From assembly GCA_036736205.1 (NCBI GenBank), contig DAINMX010000121.1:1-18294 (forward strand): a stretch of 18,294 nucleotides of DNA, written 5' to 3'. This stretch comes from XYA12-FULL-58-9 sp001798605 (GTDB lineage: Bacteria; Myxococcota; XYA12-FULL-58-9). This document shows positions 12,401 to 18,232 of this stretch, piece by piece; position 1 is the stretch's first letter; each line of letters starts with the position of its first letter. Both the position numbers and the translations under genes were made by a program. Below the pieces are notes generated by a model. It searched no databases. It had not been told where the DNA came from and was given only the letters and a program-made list of their open reading frames with translations.

Positions 12401-13610
12401 TTTCAAACAGATCACGAGCGGTCTCGAGGGTTGGCGGGTCACCAGGGCGCAAGCGCCGATAGATCTCGAGGATGGCATCGTCTTCATTGTCCACCTTATC
12501 GACCAACAGCGTGTCGCGAAGGTAGGAACCCACATTCAGGCCGTCGATAAACAGCACTTGGAACTCGTTGACGCCGGCCTCCCGCATCATCTCGATCTTT
12601 TCGGCGGTGACCGTTTCATTGGTCTGCAACAGCACCTCACCCGTGGCGCGGTCAATGACATCTTCGGCGCTCACCGTTGCAAGTCTGCCCTCAGAGCCAA
12701 TGACATCCTCTTCGTCCACGGAGATCCGCTTGATCTTGAGCTCTTGAATCTTTTTGATCGCGGACCGGGTGAACTTACGATTCTTGCGCACGATGATGTC
12801 GCGGGTATCAGGGTGCTTGATGTCACGAGTCGCGCGCTGACCAAGAAGCAGACTGATATTGACCGACTTCTCGTACTTGCCCTTGCTGACAATGTAGATA
12901 GTCTCTTTGTCGTAGTAGTAGTCGAGCAGGTCCTTGGCCGAATACCCCAAAGCCTTGAGCAGCACCGTCGCGGGCAGTTTGCGCCGCCGGTCGATGCGAA
13001 CATGCAGGATATCTTTGGGGTCAAACTCGAAATCGAGCCAGGACCCACGGTTCGGAATAATGCGAGCCGAGTGCAACAGCTTGCCACTGCCGGCGGCCTT
13101 CGTCTTGTCTTGATTGACAAAGAAGAAGGCACCAGGACTGCGGTGCAACTGTGACACAATGACCCGCTCGGTACCGTTAACAATGAAGGTACCATGCTCG
13201 GTCATCAACGGGATCTCGCCAAAATAGACGTCCTGTTCTTTGACCGAACGGATCGATTGTTGCCCCGTGACTTCGTCCTTCTCCCACACAATCAACCGAA
13301 TCCACACCTTCATGGGTGCGGCAAATGTCATACCGCGGGAGTGACATTCGTCTACGTCATATTTGGGAGTGTCGATCTCATACTTCACGAAGTCCAACGA
13401 AGCACTTTCGTTGAAGTCCTTGATCGGAAACACCCGGCGAAAGACGGCCTGCAGACCGACATCTTCCCGTTTGTTCGGGTCAACACCGAGTTGCAAGAAC
13501 TTACTGTAGCTTCGCTTCTGGATCTCGATCAGGTTGGGTATCCCAATCAAGGGGGACATCTTGGCGAAACTCTTCCTGATACGGAAGTTGTCTTGAACGA
13601 GAGAAGCCAT
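9453..13610 (-). CDS. rpoB: DNA-directed RNA polymerase beta subunit
   Basis: Full length at 1385 residues. The rifampicin pocket reads SSQLSQFMDQTNP followed by THKRRLSALGPGG. The residues equal to E. coli Asp516, His526 and Ser531 are Asp533, His543 and Ser548, all wild type, so rifampicin sensitivity is expected. GDKMAGRHGNKG lies at 1100-1111 and contacts the active site. A charged helical insertion between the RAIFGEKAGDVRD block and the GDELAPGVIKMVKVYLA block corresponds in position to the insertion of E. coli-type beta subunits. The ATG at 13610 has AAGGAG about 10 bases upstream. Rpo genes rpoB and rpoC are separate, not fused. Confidence 0.99.
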   Translation of the reverse strand: MASLVQDNFRIRKSFAKMSPLIGIPNLIEIQKRSYSKFLQLGVDPNKREDVGLQAVFRRVFPIKDFNESASLDFVKYEIDTPKYDVDECHSRGMTFAAPMKVWIRLIVWEKDEVTGQQSIRSVKEQDVYFGEIPLMTEHGTFIVNGTERVIVSQLHRSPGAFFFVNQDKTKAAGSGKLLHSARIIPNRGSWLDFEFDPKDILHVRIDRRRKLPATVLLKALGYSAKDLLDYYYDKETIYIVSKGKYEKSVNISLLLGQRATRDIKHPDTRDIIVRKNRKFTRSAIKKIQELKIKRISVDEEDVIGSEGRLATVSAEDVIDRATGEVLLQTNETVTAEKIEMMREAGVNEFQVLFIDGLNVGSYLRDTLLVDKVDNEDDAILEIYRRLRPGDPPTLETARDLFEKLFFVPERYDLSRVGRLKLNHKFGIDEPIDNCVLTKRDILEVVRYLLDLKNGKGTVDDIDHLGNRRVRSVGELLENQFRVGLVRMERAIRERMSLQEIETLMPHDLINAKPVSAVIKEFFGSSQLSQFMDQTNPLSEVTHKRRLSALGPGGLTRERAGFEVRDVHPTHYGRICPIETPEGPNIGLIASLSTYARVNEYGFVETPYRKVADGKVTPEVEFFSALQEEPHVIAQANAELDKNGRFANQLVACRRAGDTIMVRPDEITLMDVSPKQLVSVATSLIPFLENDDANRALMGSNMQRQAVPLLRTEAPLVGTGMEKNVAHDSGVTVVARRDGVVESVDATRIVVRADTPASSTDVAEEVDIYNLVKFQRSNQNTCMNQKPIVRRGDRVKAGDCIADGPATDHGELALGRNLLVAFMPWGGYNFEDSILISERVVKEDLYTSIHIEEFECIARDTKLGKEEITRDIPNVGEEALKDLDEAGIVRMGAEVKSGDILVGKITPKGETQLSPEEKLLRAIFGEKAGDVRDTSLRVSPGVQGTVIGAQVFARKGIDKDERAQAIEEEQEARLLKDQNDEIKIVQESARRKIFALLKNNIVNNRVVDDRGEVLLKKGDVVNQEVFDSIRNRYLKEVRIGDAKAEERIDQILQSVDERVALVKMKFGDKIARLKKGDELAPGVIKMVKVYLAIKRKLQTGDKMAGRHGNKGVISRILPIEDMPYNADGTPVDIVLNPLGVPSRMNVGQILETHLGWGARHIGMALQEHIDANFNADRLRKELKRVYGADEQKELIDKMTDKDLSKFVGKLKDGIHIATPVFEGAHEAEIQEVLEQANLPSRGQTVLFDGKTGEPFDQDVTVGIMYMLKLHHLVDDKIHARSIGPYSLVTQQPLGGKAQFGGQRLGEMEVWAMEAYGAAYALQEFLTVKSDDVVGRTRMYEAIVKGENVLECGIPESFKVLMKELQALCLDIELIEEDKGPAPTPN

Positions 13611-13694
13611 GGCTTCAATGCTCCTTGGGCTGTGACATCCCTAAACCCACAGTAGCAACTGGGGGTCGCTTGCAAGACTGCATCAGCACACGCA

Positions 13695-13726
13695 TGCCCA
13701 GCCGAGGAGATAGCCCCGGCTGGGCA
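13695..13726 (-). promoter_or_regulatory. Perfect 10-bp hairpin in the rplL-rpoB spacer
   Basis: TGCCCAGCCG at 13695-13704 pairs perfectly with CGGCTGGGCA at 13717-13726 across a 12-base loop. No U-tract follows on the transcribed strand, so it is not a standard intrinsic terminator. In E. coli the same spacer holds an attenuator and an RNase III cut site. A processing or attenuation role is inferred by position only. Confidence 0.55.
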
Positions 13727-13792
13727 ATTGAGTGTCTGAACAGGGCGGCGGCAAACCTCGACGTCGCTGGCCGATTTGCCAACTTCGCAGAG

Positions 13793-13807
13793 GGCCGACG
13801 GTCGGCC
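13793..13807 (-). promoter_or_regulatory. GC-rich palindrome just after rplL
   Basis: GGCCGAC, one base, then GTCGGCC form a strong inverted repeat 30 bases past the rplL stop. As RNA this gives a stem of about 5 bp with a 5-base loop. No clear U-run follows on the minus strand. It may slow transcription between the ribosomal-protein and RNA polymerase parts of the operon, as the partial attenuator does in E. coli. The rest of the 227-base spacer shows no gene. Confidence 0.4.
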
Positions 13808-13837
13808 AGTGAAAGGCTTAAGGCCTCGCGCACAGGC

Positions 13838-14236
13838 TTAGGCCTTGACCTCCGCTTTGGCACCAACGGCTTCGAGCTTCTTCTTGAGCTCTTCAGCCTC
13901 GTCCTTGGGCAAGCCTTCCTTGATTGCCTTCGGAGCGCTATCCACCAAGTCCTTGGCCTCTTTGAGACCGAGGCCCGTGGCCGCGCGCACTTCTTTGATG
14001 ACCTGAATCTTGTTTGCGCCAACCTCTGAGAGAATGACGTTAAACTCTGTGGGTTCTTCCACAGCCGCTGCTGCCGCAGGTGCTGCCATCATCATGGTGC
14101 CGCCTGCTGCTGCCTCGAGTCCATGCTCATCCTTTAGGTAATCACCCAACTCTTTTGCTTGGAGAAGGGTCAAGCCGACGATCCTGTCGCCAATGTCCTT
14201 GATATCCTTGTTCCATTCGCGTGCTGCCTCTGCCAT
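13838..14236 (-). CDS. rplL: 50S ribosomal protein L7/L12
   Basis: This is the stalk protein of the large subunit that recruits translation GTPases; several copies bind L10. The N-terminal dimerisation domain is followed by a flexible Ala/Pro-rich hinge (MMMAAPAAAAAVEEP). The conserved C-terminal domain has KIQVIKEVRAATGLGLKEAK and ends in a Lys/Ala-rich tail. I chose the ATG at 14236 because GAAGGAG lies 6 bases upstream; the longer frame from a TTG at 14251 would begin inside that site. The product is 132 residues, slightly longer than usual at the N-terminus. It follows rplJ by 66 bases. Confidence 0.97.
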   Translation of the reverse strand: MAEAAREWNKDIKDIGDRIVGLTLLQAKELGDYLKDEHGLEAAAGGTMMMAAPAAAAAVEEPTEFNVILSEVGANKIQVIKEVRAATGLGLKEAKDLVDSAPKAIKEGLPKDEAEELKKKLEAVGAKAEVKA

Positions 14237-14302
14237 CACTAGCTCCTTCAAGCGATTCGGTCTTCTTATGTACCGACTAATAAACGTTTGACTCAGTCAG
14301 CG

Positions 14303-14821
14303 TCAGGCTGCTGCGTCTGCTTTGGTCTCGAGCGCGCCGACAATGCGACCCGCAGGACTCTTAATTTGTCCGATGAGCCCACCGGCAACGCCGAGGACCA
14401 TACCCACCACCCGAGCCTGCAATTCTTCGCGGCTCGGCATCTTCGAGAGGCTTTCGGCCTCTGCCGGTGAGATCGGTTTTTGGTCAAACACACCACCTTT
14501 TACCCTGATGTGTTTGCAGTCTTTGAGGAACTCAAAGGTCAACTTTGCTGGCGCGACTGGATCCACAAAGCCGAGCACCACACCCGTGGGTGTGCCCTTG
14601 AGACATGCGCCAGCGCCCTCGAAGCTGGTGCCGGTCATCGCCCGCTGCACCAGGGTGTTCTTGACCACTCGGTAGCCAACTTGACTCTCACGCAACTTGC
14701 ACCGAAGGGAGTTGGCCTCTTCCACTGTCATACCCGTGAAATCGAGAAACAACACCGTCTGTGCCCGACCCAGGTCGTTCTTGAGTTGATCGACCAATTC
14801 TGTTTTCTGCGTACGGAACAT
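14303..14821 (-). CDS. rplJ: 50S ribosomal protein L10
   Basis: L10 anchors L7/L12 dimers to 23S rRNA at the stalk base. The 172-residue product shows the family blocks VLFLDFTGMTVEEANSLR, YRVVKNTLVQRA, GPTGVVLGF-like GTPTGVVLGFVDP and a C-terminal helix for L7/L12 binding. It starts 3 bases after the rplA stop, and its ribosome site (AAGGGG) lies inside the end of rplA. This leaves no room for the long autoregulated L10 leader known in E. coli, so any feedback must work elsewhere or through coupling with rplA. Confidence 0.98.
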   Translation of the reverse strand: MFRTQKTELVDQLKNDLGRAQTVLFLDFTGMTVEEANSLRCKLRESQVGYRVVKNTLVQRAMTGTSFEGAGACLKGTPTGVVLGFVDPVAPAKLTFEFLKDCKHIRVKGGVFDQKPISPAEAESLSKMPSREELQARVVGMVLGVAGGLIGQIKSPAGRIVGALETKADAAA

Positions 14822-14824
14822 CGC

Positions 14825-15529
14825 TTACCCCTTCACCAATTCCTGGGCCTTGGCGGCGTCGATCTTGATGCCTGGTCCCATCGTGGTCGACAACGAAATC
14901 GACTGCAAATAGATACCCTTTGCGGCCGCAGGCTTGGCCTTAACGATCTGCTCGATCAGCGCAACGAAGTTGCCCTTGAGTTTGTCGGAAGCGAAGCTCA
15001 GCTTGCCGATGGGAGCATGAATAATTCCCGCCTTCTCGACTCTGAATTCCACCGCACCCGCTTTCTGCTCCAAAACAGCCTTGCCGACATCCTTGGTCAC
15101 CGTTCCTACCTTGGGATTCGGCATCAAACCACGTGGTCCAAGCACCTTGGCGATCGGACCCACTTTGGCCATCATGTCAGGAGTCGCAATGGCGCGATCA
15201 AACTCCACCCAGCCGCCCTTGATCTTCTCGATGAGTTCCTCACTGCCCACAAAGTCAGCGCCCGCATCCTTCGCTTCTTGCTCTTTCTCGCCCTTGGCAA
15301 ACACCAACACCCGTACATTTTTGCCAGTACCGTGCGGTAGACGAACAACACCGCGAACCATCTGATCCGATTGGCGTGGATCAACGCCCAACTTCAACGC
15401 AACATCGACCGACTCGTCGAATTTGGCTTTTTTAAGTCCCGCGAGGACTTCCAAAGCCTCATCGACATCATATCGCTTGCTACGGTCGACCTTGCCCTGG
15501 TTTTCAACCAGACGCTTTGCCTTTTTCAT
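14825..15529 (-). CDS. rplA: 50S ribosomal protein L1
   Basis: L1 binds 23S rRNA at the E-site stalk and in many bacteria represses its own operon. The signature GPRGLMPNPKVGTVT and the N-terminal GKVDRSKRYDVDEAL match the family. I chose the ATG at 15529 because GGAGAG lies 4-5 bases upstream and the product is 234 residues, the same length as E. coli L1. The frame extends upstream to a GTG at 15592, which lacks support. It follows rplK by 78 bases, where CTGTGT and ACACAG can form a small hairpin. Confidence 0.98.
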   Translation of the reverse strand: MKKAKRLVENQGKVDRSKRYDVDEALEVLAGLKKAKFDESVDVALKLGVDPRQSDQMVRGVVRLPHGTGKNVRVLVFAKGEKEQEAKDAGADFVGSEELIEKIKGGWVEFDRAIATPDMMAKVGPIAKVLGPRGLMPNPKVGTVTKDVGKAVLEQKAGAVEFRVEKAGIIHAPIGKLSFASDKLKGNFVALIEQIVKAKPAAAKGIYLQSISLSTTMGPGIKIDAAKAQELVKG

Positions 15530-15607
15530 CCAACTCTCCACGCAGTCCAAACGGCCCGAAGGAGCCTCCTGCACATTTCTGTGTTTTGCCACACAGTGAA
15601 ATCTACA

Positions 15608-16051
15608 TTAGCCAACAACCTCGATGCCCATGCTCTTCGCCGTGCCTTCAATGATGCGCATGGCACCGCCAATGTTCTTGGCGTTCAGGTCGGGCATTTT
15701 GATCTTGGCGATCTCCTCGACCTGTTTCTTCGTCACACTACCAACCTTCTGCCGATTGGGTTCCTTGGCACCCGCCCCTGGCTTTTTGGTCACCTTCATC
15801 CCCGCAAACTTCTTGAGCAAGATCGAGGCCGGTGGCGTCTTGGTGATGAACGAATAAGAGCGATCCGCATAAACCGTAATCACCACAGGAATGATCAGCT
15901 CTCCCTCTTTTTGGGTGCGAGCATTGAAGTCCTTGCAGAACCCCATAATGTTGACACCATGCTGGCCAAGCGCCGGCCCTACCGGGGGCGACGGGTTCGC
16001 CTTGCCAGCAGGAATCTGCAATTTAATCTGTGCCATTATCTTCTTTGCCAT
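15608..16051 (-). CDS. rplK: 50S ribosomal protein L11
   Basis: L11 binds the GTPase-associated region of 23S rRNA and is needed for the stringent response. The Pro-rich N-domain motif PSPPVGPALGQHGVNIMGFC and the C-terminal rRNA-binding domain ending MRIIEGTAKSMGIEVVG are intact. The product has 147 residues. The ATG at 16051 has AGGA about 7 bases upstream. Confidence 0.98.
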   Translation of the reverse strand: MAKKIMAQIKLQIPAGKANPSPPVGPALGQHGVNIMGFCKDFNARTQKEGELIIPVVITVYADRSYSFITKTPPASILLKKFAGMKVTKKPGAGAKEPNRQKVGSVTKKQVEEIAKIKMPDLNAKNIGGAMRIIEGTAKSMGIEVVG

Positions 16052-16118
16052 GGTCCTGCCTCTTTCACGCCGCCAGTCTCTGCTGGGGAGTTCGCGACCG
16101 ATACCGTTTAAACGGCGG
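16052..16118 (-). promoter_or_regulatory. Structured nusG-rplK spacer, possible L1 target
   Basis: The 67-base spacer can fold. CCGCC just after the nusG stop can pair with GGCGG close to the rplK ribosome site. The palindrome CCGTTTAAACGG (16104-16115) and a small CCAG/CTGG hairpin lie in and near the enclosed segment. In E. coli L1 binds the mRNA at this position to repress rplK-rplA. I could not confirm an L1 consensus here, so this is positional inference. Confidence 0.3.
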
Positions 16119-16796
16119 TCACGCTTTCTCTACTTGTACAAACTCTAATTCCACGGGTGTCGAGCGACCGAAGATCGACACCAAAACCCGAACCCTTCCC
16201 TTCTCGGCGTTGACTGCGTCAACAACCCCATTGAAGTTCTGGAACGGCCCGTCCACAACACGCACATTTTCACCGTCCTCAAACTGCACACGTGGTTTCG
16301 GTTTGAGGGTACCTTCATCGATCTGCCGGGTAAGGCGACGTACCTCGACCTCCGGAATCGACGGGGGTTTGGTCGCACTGCCAACAAAACCCGTGATCTT
16401 AGGCGTCGCTTTAACCAAGTGCCAAGTCTCATCCGTAAGATCCATCTGAACCAGCATGTAGCCTGGAAAGAACTTGCGTTTCGTCGTCTTCTTCTGCCCA
16501 CCCTTGCCGAGCTCCATCACATTCTCGGTGGGAATGAGCACCTCTCCGAAAAACTTATCCAAGTTGTATTGCTTGATGCGCTCTTCGAGAGACTTCTTCG
16601 CACGGTTCTCGTATCCCGAATAGGTGTGGATGACATACCACTTGAAGTTCGGGTTCTCACCGACTTCTTCGCCAGCTTCAGCAGCAGCGTCTACTTTTGC
16701 ATTCGCCTCTGTCACCGACTCAGACCCCGCCTCTGACTCCGCGCCGGCCACTTCCGGTTCAGTCCCGTTGTCTTGGTGTGTCATTGACGTGTCCAC
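16119..16796 (-). CDS. nusG: Transcription termination/antitermination factor NusG
   Basis: NusG binds RNA polymerase at the clamp and links it to the ribosome or Rho. The NGN domain begins at about residue 51 (FKWYVIHTYSGYENRAKK) and includes RKFFPGYMLVQMDL. The KOW domain spans about 171-225 and contains DGPFQNFNGVVDAVN. The first 48 residues are an acidic, low-complexity Glu/Ala/Ser-rich extension absent from E. coli NusG. The GTG at 16796 is preferred since GGAAGGG sits 4-5 bases upstream; an ATG at 16784 would be too far from it. It follows secE by 40 bases. Confidence 0.97.
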   Translation of the reverse strand: MDTSMTHQDNGTEPEVAGAESEAGSESVTEANAKVDAAAEAGEEVGENPNFKWYVIHTYSGYENRAKKSLEERIKQYNLDKFFGEVLIPTENVMELGKGGQKKTTKRKFFPGYMLVQMDLTDETWHLVKATPKITGFVGSATKPPSIPEVEVRRLTRQIDEGTLKPKPRVQFEDGENVRVVDGPFQNFNGVVDAVNAEKGRVRVLVSIFGRSTPVELEFVQVEKA

Positions 16797-16836
16797 AGTG
16801 CCCTTCCAGTCATCATTACCAAAAGTTCAGAAAGCC

Positions 16837-17247
16837 TCACGAGCCAGCCGCAACGTCACCCGTTCCGATGCCCAACACCAGGTTGGTAAGCCACAACCAG
16901 ACAGCGTCAAATGCACCTAGTCCAATCGAGCAGATTACAACGGTTGCCAACACCACCACCGTGGCGTTGCCAGTCTCTTCGCGACTCGGCCAGGTCACCT
17001 TGGACATCTCCTCGGCGACTTCCATCGCAAGGGCAAATGTTCGTTTGTGCACAAAGCAGAACACCCCTGCGGCCAACGCAATGCCGTAGCCCATAACTGT
17101 TGTGAGCGGCAAATCGCGCGACAAGATTGGCGGATCGTCTATGCCAAAGTAGCCGAAACTCCACCCAAGAATGTGCGCGAGCGGGAACGCGACAACGATC
17201 GCCAACACCACGATGCCCACTACTACGAATCTTTGTCTCGCAAGCAT
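16837..17247 (-). CDS. secE: Preprotein translocase subunit SecE
   Basis: SecE clamps SecY in the inner-membrane protein export channel. The 136-residue product has three hydrophobic segments at about 7-30, 47-66 and 95-127, the three-span form known from E. coli rather than the short single-span form. The conserved cytoplasmic amphipathic stretch EVAEEMSKVTWPSREETG precedes the last span. I use the ATG at 17247; a TTG directly upstream (17250) is possible. GGGGTG lies just upstream. It starts 19 bases after the tRNA-Trp CCA end, so the tRNA is excised from the same transcript. Confidence 0.94.
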   Translation of the reverse strand: MLARQRFVVVGIVVLAIVVAFPLAHILGWSFGYFGIDDPPILSRDLPLTTVMGYGIALAAGVFCFVHKRTFALAMEVAEEMSKVTWPSREETGNATVVVLATVVICSIGLGAFDAVWLWLTNLVLGIGTGDVAAGS

Positions 17248-17266
17248 CAATCACCCCACACGAGTT

Positions 17267-17343
17267 TGGCAGGCCAGGAGGGATTCGAACCCCCAACATG
17301 CGGTTTTGGAGACCGCCGCTCTACCAATTGGAGCTACTGGCCT
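17267..17343 (-). tRNA. trnW: tRNA-Trp (anticodon CCA), CCA end encoded
   Basis: A full cloverleaf is visible on the minus strand. The 7-bp acceptor stem pairs AGGCCAG with CTGGCCT perfectly. The D-arm is GCTC/GAGC, the anticodon stem GCGGT/ACCGC holds loop CTCCAAA, and the T-arm is GGGGG-TTCGAAT-CCCTC with one G-U pair. The discriminator is G and CCA follows in the genome at 17269-17267. A single tRNA-Trp between rpmG and secE is a common bacterial arrangement. Its 5' half is the apparent parent of the repeat array next to it. Confidence 0.98.
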
Positions 17344-17894
17344 GTACAAAGTCATCTCAATTCCCATCGCAAAAAATCAGACCAACCACTCTACCAATTG
17401 GAGCTACTTTGGCCTTTCCAAAAAACAAGTTTCATTCCCATCCAAAAACCGCTAGCAAAAAATCAGACCAACCACTCTACCAATTGGAGCTACTGGCCTG
17501 TACAAAGTCATCTCAATTCCCATCGCAAANNNNNNNNNNNNNNNNNNNNNNNNNNNNNNNNNNNNNNNNNNNNNNNNNNNNNNNNNNNNNNNNNNNNNNN
17601 NNNNNNNNNNNNNNNNNNNNNNNNNNNNNATCCAAAAACCGCTAGCAAAAAATCAGACCAACCACTCTACCAATTGGAGCTACTACCACTTGGAGCTACT
17701 GGAGCTACTACCACTTGGAGCTACTTGGCCTTTCCAAAAACAAGTTTCATTCCCATCCAAAAAACAGCTAGCAAAACATCAGACCAACCACTCTACCAAT
17801 TGGAGCTACTACCACTTGGAGCTACTTGGCCTTTCCAAAAACAAGTTTCATTCCCATCAACAAAACAGCTAGCAAAACATCAGACCAACCACTC
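17344..17894 (-). repeat. Tandem array of degraded tRNA-Trp 5'-half copies
   Basis: Directly upstream of tRNA-Trp, a 34-base core (tRNA D-arm plus flank) occurs at 17375-17408, 17461-17494, 17651-17684 and 17777-17810, with a truncated copy at 17878-17894. Including the real tRNA, GGAGCTACT occurs nine times between 17330 and 17826. The copy at 17475-17499 equals the first 25 bases of the mature tRNA exactly. After the D-arm each copy continues with GTGGTTGGTCTGAT and a T-rich tract in place of a working anticodon arm, and none has a T-arm or 3' acceptor strand. Cores are linked by spacers carrying GATGGGAAT, GCTAGC and T-runs, at core-to-core distances of 86, 126 and about 101 bases. No protein coding is credible here. 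Confidence 0.9.
17530..17629. other. Assembly gap of exactly 100 N
   Basis: One hundred consecutive N interrupt the repeat array. A round 100 is the usual placeholder for a gap of unknown size, so the real array may be longer or shorter. Both flanks are repeat sequence, which explains the failed assembly. Confidence 0.98.
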
Positions 17895-17967
17895 AAGCTT
17901 TGTTTCAATTCCCATCCTAAAAAACAGCGTGCCCGAAACCGCAAAAAACAAGCGCGCCTAAAACCAC

Positions 17968-17989
17968 AAAAAACACACTTCGACAAGTG
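17968..17989 (-). terminator. Weak candidate intrinsic terminator downstream of rpmG
   Basis: On the minus strand CACTT-GTCG-AAGTG (17989-17976) forms a 5-bp hairpin, followed after two bases by six T. It lies 78 bases past the rpmG stop. The stem is short and AT-rich, so any termination is probably partial. Further T-runs follow at about 17940-17950 and 17918-17925. The rest of 17895-18067 shows no gene. Confidence 0.3.
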
Positions 17990-18067
17990 AAACACGGCCT
18001 ATCACCCCCGAAAAGGGTAACTGGCCACGTTCGTCGCGTTGCAGCCAAGGACTGCTGGGATCAAGGG

Positions 18068-18229
18068 TTACTTGATCTTCGTCTCCTTGTGCAGCGTATG
18101 TTTCCTGTCGAAGGGACAATACTTTTTGAACGAAAGCTTGTCCGTCGTTGTCTTCCGATTCTTCGTCGACGTGTAGTTGCGCCTTTTGCACTCAGTACAC
18201 TCGAACGCAATGAGCTCTCTCACGGCCAT
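18068..18229 (-). CDS. rpmG: 50S ribosomal protein L33
   Basis: L33 is a small large-subunit protein, here 53 residues. The first zinc-ribbon half is present as CTEC at residues 11-14. The second half reads YCPFDRKHTLHKETKIK, so Asp stands where zinc-binding L33 proteins usually have the fourth Cys. Three of four Cys remain, unlike both the usual four-Cys form and the Cys-free form. The ATG is 3 bases after the tuf stop and its GGAG lies in the last tuf codons, so translation is coupled to tuf. Confidence 0.96.
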   Translation of the reverse strand: MAVRELIAFECTECKRRNYTSTKNRKTTTDKLSFKKYCPFDRKHTLHKETKIK

Positions 18230-18232
18230 GAC

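Noticed and set aside
17267..17343. tRNA-Trp as an integration site for a mobile element
   Set aside because: Typical integration duplicates the 3' part of a tRNA and leaves an integrase nearby. Here only the 5' half is repeated and no integrase or mobile gene is present.
17344..17894. Several extra tRNA genes
   Set aside because: The copies have only the 5' acceptor strand and D-arm. No anticodon stem-loop, T-arm or 3' acceptor strand is present.
17344..17930. CRISPR array, prompted by regularly placed repeats and GTTTCAATTCCC-like ends
   Set aside because: The unit lengths vary (86, 126, about 101 bases), the spacers are themselves repeats, and the repeated core is tRNA-derived. No cas gene is near.
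17047..17961. Plus-strand ORF encoding repeated NHSTNWSYW peptides
   Set aside because: It crosses the N gap and the antisense of tRNA-Trp and secE. Its repeats are explained by the tRNA-half array.
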